Positions 50,238 through 59,040 of a DNA stretch of 64,000 bases are shown here, in pieces; positions within the stretch are counted from its first letter, which is position 1, and each line of letters begins with the position of its first letter. The DNA is from CAVQUE01 sp046290435 (lineage in GTDB: Bacteria; Actinomycetota; Acidimicrobiia; Acidimicrobiales; UBA8592), in the NCBI GenBank assembly GCA_046290435.1, contig JBKAGO010000045.1, positions 1 to 64,000 on the forward strand, read 5' to 3'. Under the pieces are notes generated by a model that searched no databases, was not told the origin of the DNA, and saw nothing but the letters and a program-made list of their open reading frames with translations. The position numbers and the translations under genes are program-made.

Positions 50238-51659
50238 ATGACGCACGCCAACTACATCGGTGGGGAATGGAAGCAGGCAGCGGACGGTGCGGTCGACGTG
50301 ATCGTCAACCCCGCCACCGGCGAGGCGATCGGCGAGGTGCCCTCCAGCGGCGCCGCCGAGGTCGCCGACGCCGTGGCCGCGGCCACGGCTGCGTTCGCCG
50401 GGTGGGCGGCCACCACCCCGCGCCAGCGCAGCGAGATCCTCGGCCGGGTGGCCGACGTCATCGCCGAGAACATCGACGAGCTGTCACGCATCGAGTGCGA
50501 GAACGTCGGCAAGCCGGTGTCGATCGTCGAATTCGAGATGGACCTCACCGTCGACAACTGGCGGTTCTTCGCGAGCGCTCCCCGCTTCCTCGAGGGCAAG
50601 GCTGCCGGCGAGTACCAGGAGGGCTACACCTCCTATGTGCGGCGCGACCCCATCGGCGTCATCGGGTCGATCGCCCCCTGGAATTACCCGCTCAACATGG
50701 CCACCTGGAAGCTGGGCCCGGCCCTGGCCGCCGGCAACACCGTGGTACTCAAGCCCTCCGAGCTCACGCCGTACTCGGCGCTGAAGCTCGCCGAACTGGT
50801 GGCCGACATCCTGCCGCCGGGCGTGCTCAACGTCGTCTGCGGCGACGGCGGCACCGCCGGCGCGGCGCTGGTCGAGCATCCCGACGTGGCCATGGTGTCG
50901 CTCACCGGCAGCGTGGGCGCCGGCAAGGCCGTGGCCCGGAGCGCGTCGGACAGCCTCAAGCGTGTCCATCTCGAGCTCGGCGGCAAGGCGCCCGTGATCG
51001 TGTTCGACGACGCCGACGTCGAGGCCGTGGTCGCCAACCTGAAGGAAACCGCCTTCTACAACTCGGGCCAGGACTGCACCGCACCGTGCCGGGTCATCGC
51101 CGGCGCGGGCATCCACGACGACTTCGTCGATGCCATGACCGAGGCCGCCGGTTCGGTGGTCGTCGGCGATCCCATGAGCGCCGACACCGAGATGGGCCCG
51201 GTCGTGTCCGAGGCCCAGCTGGGTCGCGTGACTGGCTACGTCGAGCGGGCGGTGGCTGCCGGCGCCGAGGTAACCGTCGGCGGCGGACCCCGCGGGGGTG
51301 CGGGGTTCTTCTACGAGCCGTCGGTGGTGATCGGCGTCGACCAGGCCGCCGAGATCGTCCAGCGGGAGGTGTTCGGGCCGGTCGTCACCGTGCAGTCGGT
51401 GCCCGACGAGGCCACGGCGCTGGCATGGGCCAACGACGTCGACTACGGCCTGGCCGCCAGCGTCTGGACCAGCGACGTCGGGCGCGCGATGCGCATGACC
51501 AAGGGCCTGCAGTTCGGCTGCGTCTGGGTCAACGACCACATCCCGATCGTCTCGGAGATGCCCCACGGCGGCTTCAAGCAGTCCGGCTACGGCAAGGACA
51601 TGTCGATGTATGCCGTCGAGCACTACACCGAGGTCAAGCACGTCATGATCAAGCACTGA
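50238..51659 (+). CDS. Aldehyde dehydrogenase (aminobutyraldehyde type)
   Basis: A 473-residue NAD-dependent aldehyde dehydrogenase. Landmarks are IGSIAPWNYPLNMATWKLGP (cofactor and oxyanion Asn), KPSELTPYSALKLAEL, VSLTGSVGAGK, the general base in VHLELGGKAP and the nucleophile Cys in YNSGQDCTAPCR. HGGFKQSGYGKDMSMYAVEHYTEVKHV ends it across about the last 30 residues and, with SGQDC-TAPCR, resembles gamma-aminobutyraldehyde dehydrogenases (PatD/YdcW). It would oxidise 4-aminobutanal formed from putrescine by the divergent aminotransferase or the downstream oxidases to GABA. A family (ii) hairpin follows. Confidence 0.92.
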   Translation: MTHANYIGGEWKQAADGAVDVIVNPATGEAIGEVPSSGAAEVADAVAAATAAFAGWAATTPRQRSEILGRVADVIAENIDELSRIECENVGKPVSIVEFEMDLTVDNWRFFASAPRFLEGKAAGEYQEGYTSYVRRDPIGVIGSIAPWNYPLNMATWKLGPALAAGNTVVLKPSELTPYSALKLAELVADILPPGVLNVVCGDGGTAGAALVEHPDVAMVSLTGSVGAGKAVARSASDSLKRVHLELGGKAPVIVFDDADVEAVVANLKETAFYNSGQDCTAPCRVIAGAGIHDDFVDAMTEAAGSVVVGDPMSADTEMGPVVSEAQLGRVTGYVERAVAAGAEVTVGGGPRGGAGFFYEPSVVIGVDQAAEIVQREVFGPVVTVQSVPDEATALAWANDVDYGLAASVWTSDVGRAMRMTKGLQFGCVWVNDHIPIVSEMPHGGFKQSGYGKDMSMYAVEHYTEVKHVMIKH

Positions 51660-51701
51660 CTGTCCCGCCCAGCGCAGGGGTTCACCCGACCTCGTGTGCC
51701 G

Positions 51702-51748
51702 AAATCTGGGACTTCGCGTGCACCTGCTGCACGCAAAGTCCCAGATTT
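51702..51748. terminator. Family (ii) hairpin, copy 2
   Basis: Arms of 21 bases (51702-51722 / 51728-51748) with one mismatch, beginning aaatctgggactt, between the convergent aldehyde dehydrogenase and binding-protein genes. Probable bidirectional terminator. Confidence 0.65.
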
Positions 51749-51778
51749 GGGTCAGGTCAGGTCGACAGCGCAGGGCGA

Positions 51779-52894
51779 TCAGCCCTTGGCCTCGATGAAG
51801 GCGTCGCTGAAGTTGATCTCGAAGTCACCGGTGTCGCTGATGAACTCGAGGTTCGACGTATCGGTCGGGTAGATCGCCGGATCCTCCAGGATCGCCGGAT
51901 CGATGAACTCCTCGGCCGCAGCGTTGGGGCTGCCGTAGGAGTTCCAGTTGGTCAGCGCCGCACCGTTCTCGGCGTCGAGGATGAAGTTGATGAAGGCATG
52001 CGCAGTGCAGGGATGCGGGGCGTCCTTGGCGATGGCCATGTTGTCGACCCACCGTGTCCCACCCTCGTCGGGCACGAAGTACGTGTACTGCGACGGATCG
52101 TCGGCCGATGCGATGCTCACGAGCATGTTGCCGCTGAAGCCGTGGGCGACGGCGCTCTCGCCGGCCACGAGCAGTTCGTCGTACTGATCGGAGTCGAAGG
52201 CAAGCAGTCGCCCGCGGGCAGCGCTGATCAGATCCCTCGCCTCGTTCAGTTCGTCCTCGCTCGTGGTGTTGAGTGAGTAGCCGAGATACTTCAGGGCTGC
52301 GCCGATGGACTCGCGCGGATCGTTCAGCATGGTGATGCTGCCCGCCACGCCGTACTCCTCCGACATCGCTTCGTCGAAGATCAGGCCCCACGATCGCGGG
52401 ACGTCCTCGCCTGTGACCGACAGGTCGACGCCGAGTCCGGTCGTGCCCCACTGGTAGGGGACGGAGTACGCGCCCTCGGGGTCGTACGGCAGGCCCGAGG
52501 CGAAGTCGGGATCGAGGTTGGCGAGATTGGGGATGGCGTCGCGGTTGAGCGGCACCAGGTCGCCCGAAGCGATCATGATCGACACCATGTAGTCCGACGG
52601 GACGATCACGTCATAGCCGGAGTTGCCCGCCGAGATGATCGGCTGCATGGCCTCGTTGGAGTCGTAGAAGTCCTCGGTGACCGAGACGCCGAACTCCGCC
52701 GCGAAGTCGTCCTTCAGCTGCGGGTCGATGTACTCGGACCAGTTGAACAGGGCGAGATCGCCGTCGACCTCACCCGGTTCGCAGTCCGGGACATCACCTC
52801 CGGCTGCCCCGTCATCATCGTCGTCGCCTCCGCATGCCGCCGCTGTCAGTGCCAGTGCGGCGAGGATTGCGAACAATCGCATCCATCGGGTCAT
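51779..52894 (-). CDS. Polyamine ABC transporter substrate-binding lipoprotein (PotD/PotF-like)
   Basis: A 371-residue lipoprotein with signal MTRWMRLFAILAAL and lipobox TAAAC (Cys21). The PotD-type fold is recognised by LALFNWSEYIDPQL, EFGVSVTEDFYDSNEAM, YDVIVPSDYMVSIMI and YQWGTTGLGVDL; the Trp in NWSEYI and Asp/Glu residues in this group cage the polyamine amines. The ATG at 52894 overlaps the permease stop (ATGA) and has GGAGGG eight bases upstream. It is last in the potABCD-ordered operon. Putrescine or spermidine is the expected ligand. Confidence 0.93.
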   Translation of the reverse strand: MTRWMRLFAILAALALTAAACGGDDDDDGAAGGDVPDCEPGEVDGDLALFNWSEYIDPQLKDDFAAEFGVSVTEDFYDSNEAMQPIISAGNSGYDVIVPSDYMVSIMIASGDLVPLNRDAIPNLANLDPDFASGLPYDPEGAYSVPYQWGTTGLGVDLSVTGEDVPRSWGLIFDEAMSEEYGVAGSITMLNDPRESIGAALKYLGYSLNTTSEDELNEARDLISAARGRLLAFDSDQYDELLVAGESAVAHGFSGNMLVSIASADDPSQYTYFVPDEGGTRWVDNMAIAKDAPHPCTAHAFINFILDAENGAALTNWNSYGSPNAAAEEFIDPAILEDPAIYPTDTSNLEFISDTGDFEINFSDAFIEAKG

Positions 52895-53787
52895 CGGGTC
52901 ATCCCTCCTGGGGTTGCTTGTGTGAGCTCTTCGGCGTCGTCGTCGCCGGCGTCGGTTCGATCACGTCCCGTGGATCGCTGCGCCAGCAACGACAGCAGGA
53001 CCAGCACGATCGAAGCCGCCAGCATGACCACCGAGACGGCGTTGATCAGCGGCGTGACGCCTCGTCGGATGAGGCTGAACACGAAGACCGGCAGCGTGGT
53101 CGAACCGGGGCCGGATACGAACTGGGTGACGACCACGTCGTCGAGCGACAGCGTCATGGCCAGCAGGGCCCCGCCCGCGATGCCCGGGCCGATCAGCGGC
53201 AGCGTGACGAAACGGAACGCCTTCCAACGGGTGGCGTAGAGATCCTGCGCAGCCTCTTCGAGGCGGGTGTCCATGCCGCTGAGGCGGGCGCGTACGACCA
53301 CCGACACGAACGAGATGTTGAATGCGATGTGGCTGACGACGATGGTCTGGAACCCGCGGGTCATCTGCCAACCGAACAAGGTGTCGAGCAGGTCGAACGC
53401 CTGGGAGAAGAACAGCAGCATCATCACCGCCATGGTGACGTCGGGGATGATGATGGGCAGGTAGAGCAGCCCGTCGAACACCTTCTGGCCCCGGAACGTG
53501 AACCGTTCGAGCGCCAGGGCTGCCATGGTGCCGAGCACCACCGACACCAGCGTCGACACCAGTGCCACGCGCACCGACACCCAGAGGGCACCCTGCACCT
53601 CGTCGTTGGCGCCGAAGTCGCGATACCAGTCGAGCGTGAACCCGCCCCACTGGCCGACGATGCGATCGTCGCTGAAGGAGAACACGACGAGCAGAAGGAT
53701 CGGCGCGTAGAAGAAGATGAACACCAGCCAGGCGTTCAGCGTGAGGCCGAGATTGCCGAGGCCGCGGGGCTTGCCGGGGGCGCTCAC
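52891..53787 (-). CDS. Polyamine ABC transporter permease (PotC-like)
   Basis: A 298-residue permease with six helices. FIFFYAPILLLVVFSFSDDRI begins the first, and the coupling EAA loop reads LEEAAQDLYATRWKAFRFVTLPLIGPGI. ISFVSVVVRARLSGMD and LSLDDVVVTQFVSGPGSTTLPVFVFS are typical of PotC/PotI. The GTG at 53787 overlaps the PotB stop by four bases. The C-terminal tail after RST is acidic and polar, and overlaps the binding-protein start. Confidence 0.94.
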   Translation of the reverse strand: MSAPGKPRGLGNLGLTLNAWLVFIFFYAPILLLVVFSFSDDRIVGQWGGFTLDWYRDFGANDEVQGALWVSVRVALVSTLVSVVLGTMAALALERFTFRGQKVFDGLLYLPIIIPDVTMAVMMLLFFSQAFDLLDTLFGWQMTRGFQTIVVSHIAFNISFVSVVVRARLSGMDTRLEEAAQDLYATRWKAFRFVTLPLIGPGIAGGALLAMTLSLDDVVVTQFVSGPGSTTLPVFVFSLIRRGVTPLINAVSVVMLAASIVLVLLSLLAQRSTGRDRTDAGDDDAEELTQATPGGMTR

Positions 53788-54728
53788 AGGTTCTTGCCCC
53801 CGCTGCGGAAGTACACCATCGTGGCGGCCAGCATGACGGCCATCAGCACGAACGACAGCGACGCCCCGACGGGCCAGTTCCGGGCCGTGAGGAACTGGGT
53901 GACGATGTAGCTGCCGAGCAGTGTGGTCTTGGCTCCGCCGAGGATCTCGGGGGTGACGTAGGCCCCGAGGCTGGGAACGAACACCAGGATCGACCCGGCG
54001 ATGACACCCGGCATCGACAGTGGCAACAACACCTTCGTGAAGCTCTGCCATGCGTTGGCGTAGAGGTCCCGGCTGGCCTCGAGCAGGCGACCGTCGATGC
54101 GCTCGATCGATGCGTACAGCGGCAGGATCATGAACGGCAGGAAGCCGTAGACCAGTCCGAGCACGACCGCGGTCTGGGTGAACAAGATGCTCGTGTCGCC
54201 GAGTCCGACGGCGTTGGTGACCGACGAGGCCGGGCCGTCGTTGCTCAACAGCACCCGCCAGGCGTAGTTGCGGACCAAGAAGTTGGACCAGAACGGGATC
54301 ATGACGCCGATGAGCAGCAGGTTGCGCACCATCGGGCGACGCGTGGCGATGTAGTAGGCGAAGGGGTAGCCGACCACCAGGCAGATGACGGTCGTCAGCA
54401 GTGCCAGCCACACCGACCGGAACACGATGGTGCGCACGAGCGGCTCGCCCAGAGCCCGGTACGCCTCGAGGTTCCAGCCCGACAGATCCGTGCCGCCGAA
54501 GCTGTTGCGGGTGGCGAAGCTGTAGACCAGCACGATCACGAGCGGGATCGCGAAGAACAGCACCAGGTAGAAGTAGGCGGGCAGCGCCATGAGGAAGCCG
54601 CGGCGCGATTGCGCACGAAGGGCGGCGGCCTCGTGTTCGGGGGTGGCGGCCTCGCCTACCTCCTCGACGTCGGGCCCGTCGAACTCGGCGCTCGAGTCGG
54701 GGTCGAGACCCGGGTCGACGACGGTCAT
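53784..54728 (-). CDS. Polyamine ABC transporter permease (PotB-like)
   Basis: A 314-residue permease. After an acidic N-terminus of about 45 residues the first helix starts MALPAYFYLVLFFAIPLVIV. YAWRVLLSNDGPASS, YGFLPFMILPLYASIERID and the EAA loop LLEASRDLYANAWQSFTKVLLPLSMPG are typical of PotB. It pairs with PotC to form the channel. The ATG at 54728 overlaps the PotA stop by one base (TGATG). Confidence 0.94.
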   Translation of the reverse strand: MTVVDPGLDPDSSAEFDGPDVEEVGEAATPEHEAAALRAQSRRGFLMALPAYFYLVLFFAIPLVIVLVYSFATRNSFGGTDLSGWNLEAYRALGEPLVRTIVFRSVWLALLTTVICLVVGYPFAYYIATRRPMVRNLLLIGVMIPFWSNFLVRNYAWRVLLSNDGPASSVTNAVGLGDTSILFTQTAVVLGLVYGFLPFMILPLYASIERIDGRLLEASRDLYANAWQSFTKVLLPLSMPGVIAGSILVFVPSLGAYVTPEILGGAKTTLLGSYIVTQFLTARNWPVGASLSFVLMAVMLAATMVYFRSGGKNL

Positions 54729-55906
54729 CAGTCGCCCACCAACGAGATCGCGTCGGGAGCCCACGAGACGGTGACCACGTCGCCGACCGCGATGGGGTCG
54801 GTCCGGGTGTTGGTGGTCGAGCGGACCTCGACGGTCATCCAGTCGAGCGCCACCCGGTACACGAGGGCATTGCCCAGATAGGTGATCTCGAGGAGTGTGC
54901 CGTCCACCGACGGGAGGTCAGAGGGAGCGTGGCCCTTGGCGTGCAGCCGGGCCCGTTCGGGCCGCAGGCTGACGGCTACCTTCGTGCCCGCGGCGAGCGA
55001 GGACTCGGCCGGGATGCGGGTGCCATTGGAGAGACAGACGACGGTGGGGCTCTCGACGGTGGCCTCGAGCAGGTTGGTGCGTCCGATGAAGTCCGCGACG
55101 AAGCGGTTGGCGGGGCGCTCGTACACCTCTTCGGGCGAGCCCACCTGCAGGAGCTTGCCGTCGTGCATGATGGCCATGCGGTCGCTCATCGTGAGCGCCT
55201 CTTCCTGGTCGTGGGTGACGAACACGAACGTGATGCCCACCTCGCGTTGCAGCGACTTGAGCTCGACCTGCATCTGTTGGCGCAGCTTCAGATCGAGTGC
55301 TCCCAGCGGTTCGTCGAGCAGCAGGACCTTGGGGCGGTTGACCAGGGCCCGGGCCAGCGCCACGCGCTGCTGCTGTCCGCCCGACAGCTGGGTGGACCGG
55401 CGGTGCTCCATGCCGCCGAGTTGGACGAGGCCGATGGCTTCGCGCACCCGGGGACCGATCTCGGACTTGGGGACCTTGAGCATCTTCAGTCCGAAGGCCA
55501 CGTTCTGCTCGACGGTCATGTGGGGGAAGAGCGCGTAGTTCTGGAAGACCGTGTTGACGGGCCGCTTGTTGGGCGGCAGCGTGCCGACCTCGTCGCCGAA
55601 GATCTTCAGGCTTCCCTCGGTGGGGAAGTCCAGTCCGGCGATCATGCGCAGGGTGGTGGTCTTGCCGCAGCCGGACGGGCCGAGCATGGCGAAGAACTCG
55701 CCGTCGGCGATGGTCATGTCGATGGCGTCGACGGCGACGACGTCGCCGTAGCGCTTGGTGATACCGCGAATGGTGACCGCCGCGAGGGCGTCGTCGGCGG
55801 GGCCCTCGGGGGCGGTCGCCGACGCCCCGGTCACGTCATGGACGGCGTCGGTCGCAGGGGCTTCGGTGTCGCCGGCTGATCGGGTGTCGTTGGTTGAACC
55901 GGACAC
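54728..55906 (-). CDS. Polyamine ABC transporter ATP-binding protein (PotA-like)
   Basis: A 392-residue ATPase that powers the importer. After about 40 polar residues the ATPase shows Walker A LGPSGCGKTTTLR, Q-loop FQNYALFPHMT, signature LSGGQQQRVALARAL, Walker B VLLLDEPLGALD and VTHDQEEALTMSDR. The C-terminal TOBE domain (about 285-390) is characteristic of PotA/CysA. The GTG at 55906 follows GAGGGGGA; an ATG at 55930 would add eight residues. It is the first gene of the importer operon, divergent from the oxidase genes. Confidence 0.94.
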   Translation of the reverse strand: MSGSTNDTRSAGDTEAPATDAVHDVTGASATAPEGPADDALAAVTIRGITKRYGDVVAVDAIDMTIADGEFFAMLGPSGCGKTTTLRMIAGLDFPTEGSLKIFGDEVGTLPPNKRPVNTVFQNYALFPHMTVEQNVAFGLKMLKVPKSEIGPRVREAIGLVQLGGMEHRRSTQLSGGQQQRVALARALVNRPKVLLLDEPLGALDLKLRQQMQVELKSLQREVGITFVFVTHDQEEALTMSDRMAIMHDGKLLQVGSPEEVYERPANRFVADFIGRTNLLEATVESPTVVCLSNGTRIPAESSLAAGTKVAVSLRPERARLHAKGHAPSDLPSVDGTLLEITYLGNALVYRVALDWMTVEVRSTTNTRTDPIAVGDVVTVSWAPDAISLVGD

Positions 55907-56095
55907 GCTCCCCCTCGGTGGTCTGGCCATCTGGTGATGGCGATCGGATCCGTTTCGATTGCGGCCGTCGGAGTGTCGTTGTCGTGACGAGAATGGGAAC
56001 GACGCCGGGCCTGTGGGTGACGAGACACTAGGCCGATCGCTACTCTGAACTCCAGAGCGCAACGAAACTGTTCATAATTCTGCAACGAAGCGACC

Positions 56096-56108
56096 GATTC
56101 CGTTGTCG
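56096..56108. promoter_or_regulatory. Shared motif gattccgttgtcg, copy 2
   Basis: Exact repeat of the string at 50115-50127, here between the divergent importer and oxidase operons. A second cgttgtcg-like variant, gcaacgaag, lies on the other strand just before it (56082-56090), so the site may be larger than 13 bases. Confidence 0.4.
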
Positions 56109-56188
56109 CAACGAGGTGACACCAATGAATCCATCGGCGAACGGCGCGCCTTCGACGGACACCACCACGACCCCGGACGGCAACTGAC

Positions 56189-57604
56189 ATGGACGGCGCC
56201 TCGAGTTGGGCCCGCGTGGCGCTCGACGGCGCCGCCCCGCGGGTGTTCTGGAGCGACGTTGCCGACGCCCCCGAACCGTCGCCGTCGCTGCGGGGTGAGA
56301 CCACCGCCGATCTCGTGGTCATCGGCGCCGGCTTCACCGGCCTGTGGGCCGCGATCCAGGCTGCGGAGGAGCAGCCCGGGCGCCGCATCGTGGTACTCGA
56401 GGCCGAGACCATCGGGTTCGGTGCCAGCGCCCGCAACGGCGGGTTCTGCGCAGCATCGTTGACCCACGGCCTGCTGAACGGTCTCAGCCACTGGCCCGAC
56501 GAGATCTCCACGCTCGAGCGGCTCGGCCGCGAGAACCTCGACGGGATCGAGGACACGCTCGTCCGCCATGGCGGGGTCGAAGCCGCCGATTTCTGCCGGG
56601 TCCCGGCGCTCGATGTCGCCACGGCGGTGTGGCAACAGGACGAACTCGCCGAGGACGTCGCGGTCTTCGCCCGCCACGGCCACGATGTCGAACTGCTCGA
56701 CTCGGCCGGGGTGCGGGCCCTGGTCGACTCTCCCGCCTACGTCGGCGGTCTCCTTCGCCGCAGCGGCAATGCGCTGGTCGACCCGGCCCGTCTGGGGTGG
56801 GCGCTGGCATCGATCGCCCGCTCGCTCGGTGTGGTGATCCACGAACACAGCCCCGTCGCCGACGTCGATGCCGACGGCGCACAGCTCGTCGTGCGGGCAC
56901 CTGCGGGCACGGTGCGTGCCGATCGGGTGGTCATGGCCACCAACGCCTACCCCGGCCCGCTGCGACGACCCCGCCGGTACGTGGTGCCGGTCTACGACCA
57001 CGTGCTGATGACCGAGCCGCTGTCACGAGACCAGCTGGCCTCGATCGGGTGGTCCGGGCGAGAGGGCGTCGGCGACGCCGCGAACCAGTTCCACTACTAC
57101 CGGCTGTCGGCCGACGATCGGATCCTCTGGGGCGGCTACGACGCCACGTACCACTTCAACAACGCCATGGGTCCCCGTTTCGATCAGAGCGACGAGACCC
57201 ACGGCATGCTCGCCGAGCACTTCTTCACCACGTTCCCCCAACTCGAGGGTCTGCGGTTCACGCACCGGTGGGGCGGTCCCATCGCCACGTCCACGAGGTT
57301 CTGCGCCACCTGGGGTACCGCCCACGACGGTCGCCTCGCCTGGGTCAGCGGCTACACGGGCCTGGGCGTGGGGGCCAGCAGGTTCGGTGCCCGGGTGGCG
57401 CTCGACCTCGTCGACGGCCTCGACACCGAACGCACCGAACTCGAGATGGTACGCACCAAGCCGTTCCCGTTCCCGCCCGAGCCGGCCCGCTGGATCGGCG
57501 TGCAACTCACCCGCAAGGCCATCCAGCGAGCCGATGACAACGAGGGTCGCCGCGGACCGTGGCTTCGTGTGCTGGATCGCTTCGGCGTCGGGTTCGATTC
57601 GTGA
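56189..57604 (+). CDS. FAD-dependent amine oxidoreductase (DAO fold, PuuB-like)
   Basis: A 471-residue flavoenzyme of the D-amino-acid-oxidase/PuuB group. The FAD dinucleotide fold is LVVIGAGFTGLWAAIQAAE with Glu closing the second strand (VVLEAE), followed by FGASARNGGFC, the group-specific loop near the flavin. FTHRWGGPIATSTRF and the C-terminal WVSGYTGLGVGASRFG complete FAD binding. It could oxidise putrescine or gamma-glutamylputrescine to the aldehyde used by the dehydrogenase at 50238. It overlaps the second oxidase only if that gene starts at 57601. Confidence 0.9.
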   Translation: MDGASSWARVALDGAAPRVFWSDVADAPEPSPSLRGETTADLVVIGAGFTGLWAAIQAAEEQPGRRIVVLEAETIGFGASARNGGFCAASLTHGLLNGLSHWPDEISTLERLGRENLDGIEDTLVRHGGVEAADFCRVPALDVATAVWQQDELAEDVAVFARHGHDVELLDSAGVRALVDSPAYVGGLLRRSGNALVDPARLGWALASIARSLGVVIHEHSPVADVDADGAQLVVRAPAGTVRADRVVMATNAYPGPLRRPRRYVVPVYDHVLMTEPLSRDQLASIGWSGREGVGDAANQFHYYRLSADDRILWGGYDATYHFNNAMGPRFDQSDETHGMLAEHFFTTFPQLEGLRFTHRWGGPIATSTRFCATWGTAHDGRLAWVSGYTGLGVGASRFGARVALDLVDGLDTERTELEMVRTKPFPFPPEPARWIGVQLTRKAIQRADDNEGRRGPWLRVLDRFGVGFDS

Positions 57605-57645
57605 GCGGACCGATGGCCGGGGCCACCGGTTCAGGAGGAAACAGT

Positions 57646-59040
57646 ATGGGCGGTGCGACCGACGAGGCGTCGATCCGGGCGTTGTCGATGTGGCACGACA
57701 CGTACCCGGGATCGTTCGTGCCGCGACCCGCGCTCGCCGGCGATCTCGAGGTCGACGTCGCCATCGTGGGCGGCGGCTACAGCGGGCTGTGGACCGCCTA
57801 CTACCTGCGCCTGCTCGACCCCACGCTGCGCGTCGTCGTCATCGAACGCGAGGTCGTGGGCTTCGGGGCGTCGGGCCGCAACGGCGGCTGGTGCATCGGC
57901 GAGGTCGCGGCGTCGCCCGACGTCGTGCAACGAGCCTCGTCCAACGACATGGCCCGCCGCTTCCTGCACGAGGTCCACGGGGCGGTCGACGAGGTCGGCC
58001 GCGTCGCCGCTGCAGAGGGCATCGACTGCCACTTCGCCAAGGGGGGCACGCTCCGACTGGCCCGCAACCCGGCGCACCTCAGCCGCCAGCGTGCAGAGGT
58101 CGAGCACCACCAGCACGAGTTCGGACTGACCGACGACGATCTCCGCATGCTCGGCGCATCCGAGGCCGCCGCCCGGGTCGGCGCCACGTCGGTGCTCGGC
58201 GCCATGTACTTCGCGCACACCGCCGCGCTCCATCCGACGCTGCTGGTGCGGGGCCTGGGCGATGCGGTCGAGCGTCACGGTGGCGTCATCATCGAGGGCA
58301 CGACGGCCGATGCCATCGAACCCGGCCAGGTGCGGACCACCCACGGCACGGTCCGCGCCGAGGTGATCGTGCGGGCCACCGAGGGCTACACCCGCGATCT
58401 CGAGGGCCACGACCGCACGCTCGTCCCGTTGTATTCGTTGATGATCGCCACCGAGCCGATCGACGACGCCACCTGGGAGTCCCTCGGTCTGGCCGAGCGC
58501 GAGACCTTCTCCGACGACCGTCACCTGGTCATCTACGGCCAACGCACCGCGGACGGCCGCATCGCCTTCGGGGGTCGGGGCGCCCCGTACGGCTACGGGT
58601 CGCGCATCGATCCCGCCATCGAGCGGCAGTCCGCAACCCACGATCTGGTCGAGTCCACGCTGCGCGACCTCTTCCCCCAGCTCGACGACGTCGCCATCTC
58701 CCACCGGTGGGGTGGTGTGCTGGGCGTGCCACGCGACTGGTTCCCCTCGGTCGGCCTCGACCGATCGACGGGGCTCGCTTGGGCCGGCGGGTACGTGGGC
58801 GAGGGTGTCGCCGCTGCGAACCTGGCGGGCCGGACGTTGGCCGAGGTGATCTGTGGCGTCGAGTCGCCACGCACCGATCTGCCCTGGGTCGACCACCGGT
58901 CCCGACGCTGGGAACCCGAGCCCCTGCGCTGGCTCGCCATCAACGGTGCGCTGCGGGCCATGACCCTGGCCGACCGCGCCGAGGCCCGGTCGGGCAAGGA
59001 CTCGCTGATCGCCCGGACCCTCTGGAAGCTGCTGCGCTGA
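57646..59040 (+). CDS. Second FAD-dependent amine oxidoreductase (DAO fold, PuuB-like)
   Basis: A 464-residue paralogue of the preceding enzyme, with VAIVGGGYSGLWTAYYLR, VVVIEREVVGFGASGRNGGWC and ISHRWGGVLGVPRDWFPSVGLD, ending AGGYVGEGVAAANLAGRTLAE. FGASGRNGGW is the canonical PuuB form. The ATG at 57646 is selected because AGGAGGA lies six bases before it; an upstream GTG at 57601 overlapping the previous stop is the alternative. The two oxidases share only general similarity, so they probably act on different amines. Confidence 0.9.
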   Translation: MGGATDEASIRALSMWHDTYPGSFVPRPALAGDLEVDVAIVGGGYSGLWTAYYLRLLDPTLRVVVIEREVVGFGASGRNGGWCIGEVAASPDVVQRASSNDMARRFLHEVHGAVDEVGRVAAAEGIDCHFAKGGTLRLARNPAHLSRQRAEVEHHQHEFGLTDDDLRMLGASEAAARVGATSVLGAMYFAHTAALHPTLLVRGLGDAVERHGGVIIEGTTADAIEPGQVRTTHGTVRAEVIVRATEGYTRDLEGHDRTLVPLYSLMIATEPIDDATWESLGLAERETFSDDRHLVIYGQRTADGRIAFGGRGAPYGYGSRIDPAIERQSATHDLVESTLRDLFPQLDDVAISHRWGGVLGVPRDWFPSVGLDRSTGLAWAGGYVGEGVAAANLAGRTLAEVICGVESPRTDLPWVDHRSRRWEPEPLRWLAINGALRAMTLADRAEARSGKDSLIARTLWKLLR

